Origin: Flaccisagitta enflata
Taxonomy: Eukaryota; Chaetognatha; Sagittoidea; Aphragmophora
Reading direction: 5' to 3'
Length of the DNA: 64,000 nt
Assembly (NCBI GenBank): GCA_965153355.1
Contig: OZ231127.1
Span: forward strand, 48,794,001 to 48,858,000
Shown: piece after piece, positions 59,920 to 64,000 of the stretch
Layout: every line of letters begins with the position of its first letter
How positions within the stretch are numbered: position 1 is the first letter of the stretch
Program-made: the position numbers and the translations under genes
The notes under the pieces: generated by a model
Databases searched by the model: none
What the model was told of the DNA's origin: nothing
Seen by the model: the letters and a program-made list of their open reading frames with translations, nothing else

Positions 59920-60855
59920 GAACAATCACTTGTAATTTCATTATGGAGGATACAGTGCAAATGCAGAACAGATGTTTGCCTAAATTTTCGAATCCACTTT
60001 GGGAAACATCATCAGAGGCAGAGAGGGGAAGAGAGAGACAGGTATTTATAGGAGAAAGACAGACAATTGGGGATTGGAGAGGAAAAAGAGAGAGCTCAAT
60101 AAGAGCTGGGCCCCCGCCCCCCCTAGCAATATTCTAAAGCTGGTGCTAAAGCTGGTGTCAACACCTGCTTCAAGTCTGGCACAAAGCTAGCCAACATTCT
60201 TTGCAACAAAAATAAGACTAAAATTGACCCTAAAAAAAAGAAAGCTATATATCGGTATACTTGTAAAAGATGTAATAAGGTTTACATTGGCCAAACAGCC
60301 CGTTGCTGCGAGACACGGTGGAAAGAACATGGCCATGCCATAGAGAAAGGCCAATGGTCTCATAGTGGCATCACTCAACATCACCAGCACTGTGAAGAAC
60401 CATTTGATGAATCGAACTTTGAGGTCATCAAAACTATGTCCGGAAAAAACAAAAAGAGGCTTAATTACGACCTTAAAGTAGGTGAAGCTTTTGAGATCAA
60501 AAAGCACAATTGCGGCCCAGGCAAAGGCTTGAATGAAGACTGGGGCGCCTACGTCAAAACCGACGCCTGGAATCCGGTGTTCAACACAATGGATTGACAG
60601 CGAATATTGCTAGGGGGGGCGGGGGCCCAGCTCTTATTGAGCTCTCTCTTTTTCCTCTCTCTCCAATCCCCAATTGTCTGTCTTTCTCCTATAAATACCT
60701 GTCTCTCTCTTCCCCTCTCTGCCTCTGATGATGTTTCCCAAAGTGGATTCGAAAATTTAGGCAAACATCTGTTCTGCATTTGCACTGTATCCTCCATAAT
60801 GAAATTACAAGTGATTGTTCTAGTTCTACTACCGGTGCTTGCGATGACGATTCGC
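59920..60855 (+). mobile_element. Penelope-like element remnant with inverted arms
   Basis: Flanked by a 14-bp direct repeat CAGCATATTAATTA (59906-59919 and 60856-60869), consistent with a target duplication. Two arms of about 220 bp (59920-60137 and 60603-60823) are inverted copies sharing AACAATCACTTGTAATTTCA at their outer ends. Between them lies the GIY-YIG coding fragment. Thirty bases at the right end (to 60855) have no counterpart on the left. Confidence 0.82.
60127..60597 (+). pseudogene. GIY-YIG endonuclease domain of a Penelope-like element, 5' truncated
   Basis: A 156-codon frame opens after an in-frame TAG at 60124 and ends at TGA 60595-60597. It has no plausible start codon before the domain. 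The GIY-YIG core is visible as AIYRYTCKRCNKVYIGQTAR (residues 42-61), where the Y of GIY, the CxxC insert typical of Penelope-like elements and YIGQT are present. The downstream Arg (CETRWKEH) and later Glu (VGEAFEI) are the expected catalytic and metal-binding positions. The upstream part FKSGTKLANIL resembles the linker after the RT domain. In this family the domain nicks DNA to prime reverse transcription. RT itself is absent. Confidence 0.87.
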
Positions 60856-61394
60856 CAGCATATTAATTAACAGTATAGAGGTACCTGATCAATTTTTTAA
60901 TAATCTATATTTTTTTGTGTGTTAATTAACGCATGAAATCTGGGGTTAATTAATATAAAAAACAGCATATTGATTAACAGCATATAGGTACCTGATCAAA
61001 TTGTTAATAATCTATATTTTTTGTGTGTTAATTTACACACTGTTTTTGATGTTAATTAACACCACATTTCACCTGTTAATTAACACAAAAAAATTGTATA
61101 TTTTTAACAATTTGTTAATAATCTATATTTTTTTTGTGTTAATTAACGCATAAAATGGGGTGTTAATTAACATCAAAAATAGCATGTTAATTAACAGCAT
61201 ATAGGTACCTGATAATTAACAACAGCTTTTAGCACTTATTTTCATTGAATTTCTCAAAAATAAAAAGATATTTTTCTTAGTTAATTTTATAGTACCTATA
61301 TAGTGTTAATTAACGGCGTTAAAGTACTGTTAATTACCATGGCCAAAATCAGGGACGATATACCAGGAATATGTCGCCCCTCTCTCTCTTTTCG

Positions 61395-61395
61395 T

Positions 61396-61483
<88 letters not shown>
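61395..61483. repeat. (CT)n microsatellite
   Basis: Pure CT run beyond the right end of the foldback. Confidence 0.97.
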
Positions 61484-61484
<1 letters not shown>

Positions 61485-61486
<2 letters not shown>

Positions 61487-62267
61487 AGTAGTATATCCCT
61501 TACATTTTCCCCAACCTGGGCTGGAAACCATTTCGAATGCTATAGATGGGAGCTGGTTGTCATTACTTATCGAATGGAATCAAAATCCCTTTCTCAAATT
61601 AGTCAGGTAAATGTAAAAAAATCGGTAGAAAAAATTCCAACAAAGCTGGGAAGGTGGTTTTCTAATCATTGAGATGTACATTTTAAGAAAAACAACTATT
61701 ACCCAAAAGTTCTTTTCCGCTAGTCTTGGAATTCAACATTGAAAAAAAGTTGCAAAAATGCCCAAAAATCGTAATTTTCGCACCTGTTTTTTTCCCTTTA
61801 AACACTTTAGAATCTTATAATTCTTAAAGAAATTGATAAAAGTTCATTAAAAAAATCTATAATGAAAAACAAATTATGTGGAAAAAAGTCATATTATGAT
61901 TTTGTTCAATAAAATCACATTTTGTTGTAAGAAAAATGATAAAAAAAGTGAAAAAAATATGTTTTTATCATATTCATTAACTACTGAGCACTGCTTATTC
62001 TACACTCTGCAGTTAAACAGAGGGCCCTCTTTTTTTGATAGATCCATTTACTCTTCCTTATGAATGATAGCTTGTATCACTGTTCTATATGCAGGAGTAA
62101 TCTCATGCAGCTTGTTTCCACACGACCTTATGAGGTAGGCTGCTTCACGCGTTGGTATTCTTTTAATTGGGCCTCCATGTCAACAATCAAAATCATAAGT
62201 TGACACCGATACTCCCCAATGCTTCTTTTGTGCCAACATTTTCTGTCACTTGTGGCATGTGTAGAGA
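61485..62267. other. no recognisable gene
   Basis: AT-rich sequence between the CT repeat and the CXC pseudogene stop. No feature supported. Confidence 0.5.
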
Positions 62268-63873
62268 TTACTCTGCATCCATATCATCCTCCAAATCTTC
62301 TTCCTCCAAAATCAATGCACTTGCATTTGTGCAACCAGAGCCTTGACAGTGTCCACATGCAAGCGTGCATTTCATGGTATTTTTGCGGCAGCTGCATTGA
62401 GCAGAACTGCAATCCGTAGTGCAATCACAGCGAATGATCTTCAACAGCTCAGCTGGAGCAGGAGGAAGATCTGTGAGAATAGGAGAGTAGCCTGACTCGG
62501 TGAGTTTCCAACCTCACAATTCCTCTTGCATTGTGCATTCAAGATTTTCCACTGGCAAATTCGCAAATACAATCTGTAACTCTGATATATTGCAGCAGCT
62601 TTTGTGGGTGGGAGACTCCTTGCTTCAACTTAGTTGAGACTTTTTGCCACCTTTTCACAATATCTGCTCAAGCGTAGTTCATTCAGTGATTGATTCTTTT
62701 TCCCATTATACATCACCACCAAAGCAATTTCACCAGCTGATTCAATAAGCTCAGGAGTTGCAGAAACACTGTCAAAAACTTTTGCTGCTTGCTGCAGGGT
62801 GGCATTAGTCTTGAATTTCTTAAAAACTGCCGCTTTTCACAGAAGACTTAGATGCAAAAGTCACTGCTTGATATTTCCTTCTGAAAGAGATTTCATCAAC
62901 ATTTTTGCCTACCATTCCAGATATAATTTTTTTTTCCAATTTCCTCTGCATCTTCAACATTAACAGTGGCATGAGCATGGACTCCGTTGGCAAAGTCACA
63001 AAGCTCAGGCCCATACTCAAATGGATTTCTCTCTTTAAAAAAATCTCGGACAAGGTTGGTGTCCTTCCAATCATGATCAATTCTAGAGGGACCAAAATCT
63101 TTGTTCTGTTCACCAGTTCTTATGTTTGTGGTTGTGATCTCTTGGATGGTATTGAGCACTTCAGCACACACAGGCATAGAAAGGGTCCATTGATTCCTCT
63201 CTGTTTCAGTCATTCCACTTCCATGTGTCAGGCCACACGCTGTTTTGGGATTTCTCATTAGGCATGTCTTGATGACATAATCACTTGAGAGGCCAGCCCA
63301 CCCGCGATCACTCCTTCTGACTACATGGAGGCCATTCAAAAATTGAAAGTAGATATCAGGATGGCTGTTTTCTAAATCCATCATCTTCAGCAAGTACACA
63401 TATGATGACTTCAAATAGTTATAATGACCTGTTGCTGCAAAGAAAGCAAGCATCTCCAAAGTAGCCTGTAGATGAAGAGGCCAGTTCCCCAAACGTTCTC
63501 CTCTAAGATAGGCTAGATAGCGTCTCAGTATATCAATCATCCTCATATAAAGAAACCAAAACTTGGCTGTTCTGCTGTTGCTTAGTGCTTCAGCTTCAGT
63601 TTCCAAGATTTGTTTTGTTTTTTTAACAGTATCACTTTGACAAAGGTACTCAAATAGTTCACCATCCATTAGCTGGTGATAAACAGTTTCCATTTCCCCA
63701 ATGATCTCATTAATTGATGGGGAAGTTAGGCCTTTGTCTCTCGGCTGATCTTCTGACTCATTGACCATGTCTTCACTTGGAGTGGGCTGTTTTTCAGTGC
63801 AGTATTTCTGTATTCCTCTTTCCAACAGGAATGACGTGACCATAATAGTAGTGTGATGATGATGAAGTATCAT
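62268..63873 (-). pseudogene. CXC-domain (tesmin/TSO1-like) repeat-family protein, broken
   Basis: The first frame (63873-62896) gives 325 residues in the pattern seen in a large uncharacterised invertebrate family: SRTAKFWFLYMRMIDILRRY, GNWPLHLQATLEMLAFFAATGH, HVVRRSDRGWAGLSSDYVI and GLTHGSGMTETERNQWTLSM. At a poly-T run (about 62927-62936) the frame shifts into KIISGMVGKNVDEISFRRK, which stops at 62820. After that, the C-terminal part resumes (NATLQQAAKVF...RSLPPTKAAAIYQSYRLYL), with a stop at about 62632 and another shift, and ends in a CXC domain (IIRCDCTTDCSSAQCSCRKN, then CTLACGHCQGSGC) and an acidic tail to TAA at 62268. A middle region usually present appears deleted. CXC domains bind Zn and, in tesmin-type proteins, DNA. 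The family's function is not known to me. Confidence 0.82.
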
Positions 63874-64000
63874 TCTTGTCTATTTCTTAGTATCTGTACA
63901 AATATAACAGTAATTCGTTTACAAGTGAAAAAATTTGTGTTCTTGCTGGATTGCAATTTGTTAGCCTGTACACATCTTTAAAAAAAAATTGTGTAGCTTG

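Larger units (their letters stand above)
57762..61338. repeat. large foldback of TTAATTAAC-rich repeats
   Basis: Units of roughly 100 bp combine GTTAATTAAC, GGTACCTATATGCTG, AATATAGATTATTAAC and CATCAAAAACAG. The two outer parts are inverted copies: TAGAAATTCAATGAAAATAAGTGC near 57935 (first 20 bases TAGAAATTCAATGAAAATAA) has its complement near 61250, with ACTAAGAAAA/TTTTCTTAGT and GGTACCTATATG on both sides. A palindromic core (59091-59712) and a Penelope-like cassette (59920-60855) interrupt it. Confidence 0.85.

Overview
The window is animal nuclear DNA, probably from an invertebrate. The evidence is a BEL/Pao LTR retrotransposon (a family confined to metazoans), a Penelope-like GIY-YIG endonuclease, a CXC-domain gene remnant of a type common in invertebrate genomes, a two-exon gene with GT-AG splicing, and no bacterial gene organisation. 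Simple repeats (GA/CT, GAA/TTC, GT, TA, GTT) and minisatellites are abundant. No tRNA or rRNA gene was recognised, and the species cannot be named from this sequence.

Layout. 1-12.4 kb has no convincing gene. It holds long GAA and TTC tracts, two elements with GGGCAGCGG inverted ends around minisatellites, and a run of palindromic, TA-flanked MITEs. 12.4-13.5 kb is a 5'-truncated, frameshifted LINE on the minus strand. 13601-21465 is a near-complete BEL/Pao element on the minus strand with about 750-bp LTRs, a GAGAG target duplication, a primer-binding site and a broken gag-pol. 21.5-27.1 kb is packed with short interspersed elements. 27.4-35.5 kb carries a Ty3/gypsy-like element on the plus strand: a promoter-like leader, a frameshifted gag and one long pol ORF with RT, RNase H and integrase. 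35.7-37.8 kb holds two minus-strand candidate genes for small single-pass membrane proteins, one with two exons and a signal peptide. 38.3-57 kb is mostly minisatellite elements, microsatellites and MITEs. 57.8-61.3 kb is a large foldback of TTAATTAAC-rich repeats with a Penelope-like cassette inserted in it. 62.3-63.9 kb is a minus-strand pseudogene ending in a tesmin/TSO1-like CXC domain.

The most interesting signals are these. (1) Several families of short elements share one plan: a word near the left end, a variable or minisatellite core, and a right-end hairpin built from the same word, often followed by A residues. The word differs between families and copies, and left and right versions change together, as expected for Helentron-type (HINE) subterminal repeats under pairing constraint. 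(2) Two loci 11 kb apart (27.4 and 38.3 kb) each contain an exact 42-nt direct repeat. In both, the first copy runs from a predicted transcription start, about 28 nt after a TATA box, to a CAG|GTAA splice-donor-like site, and the second copy lies 90-94 nt downstream. (3) Internal comparisons give empty target sites for two MITEs, fixing the order of insertion without an outside reference.
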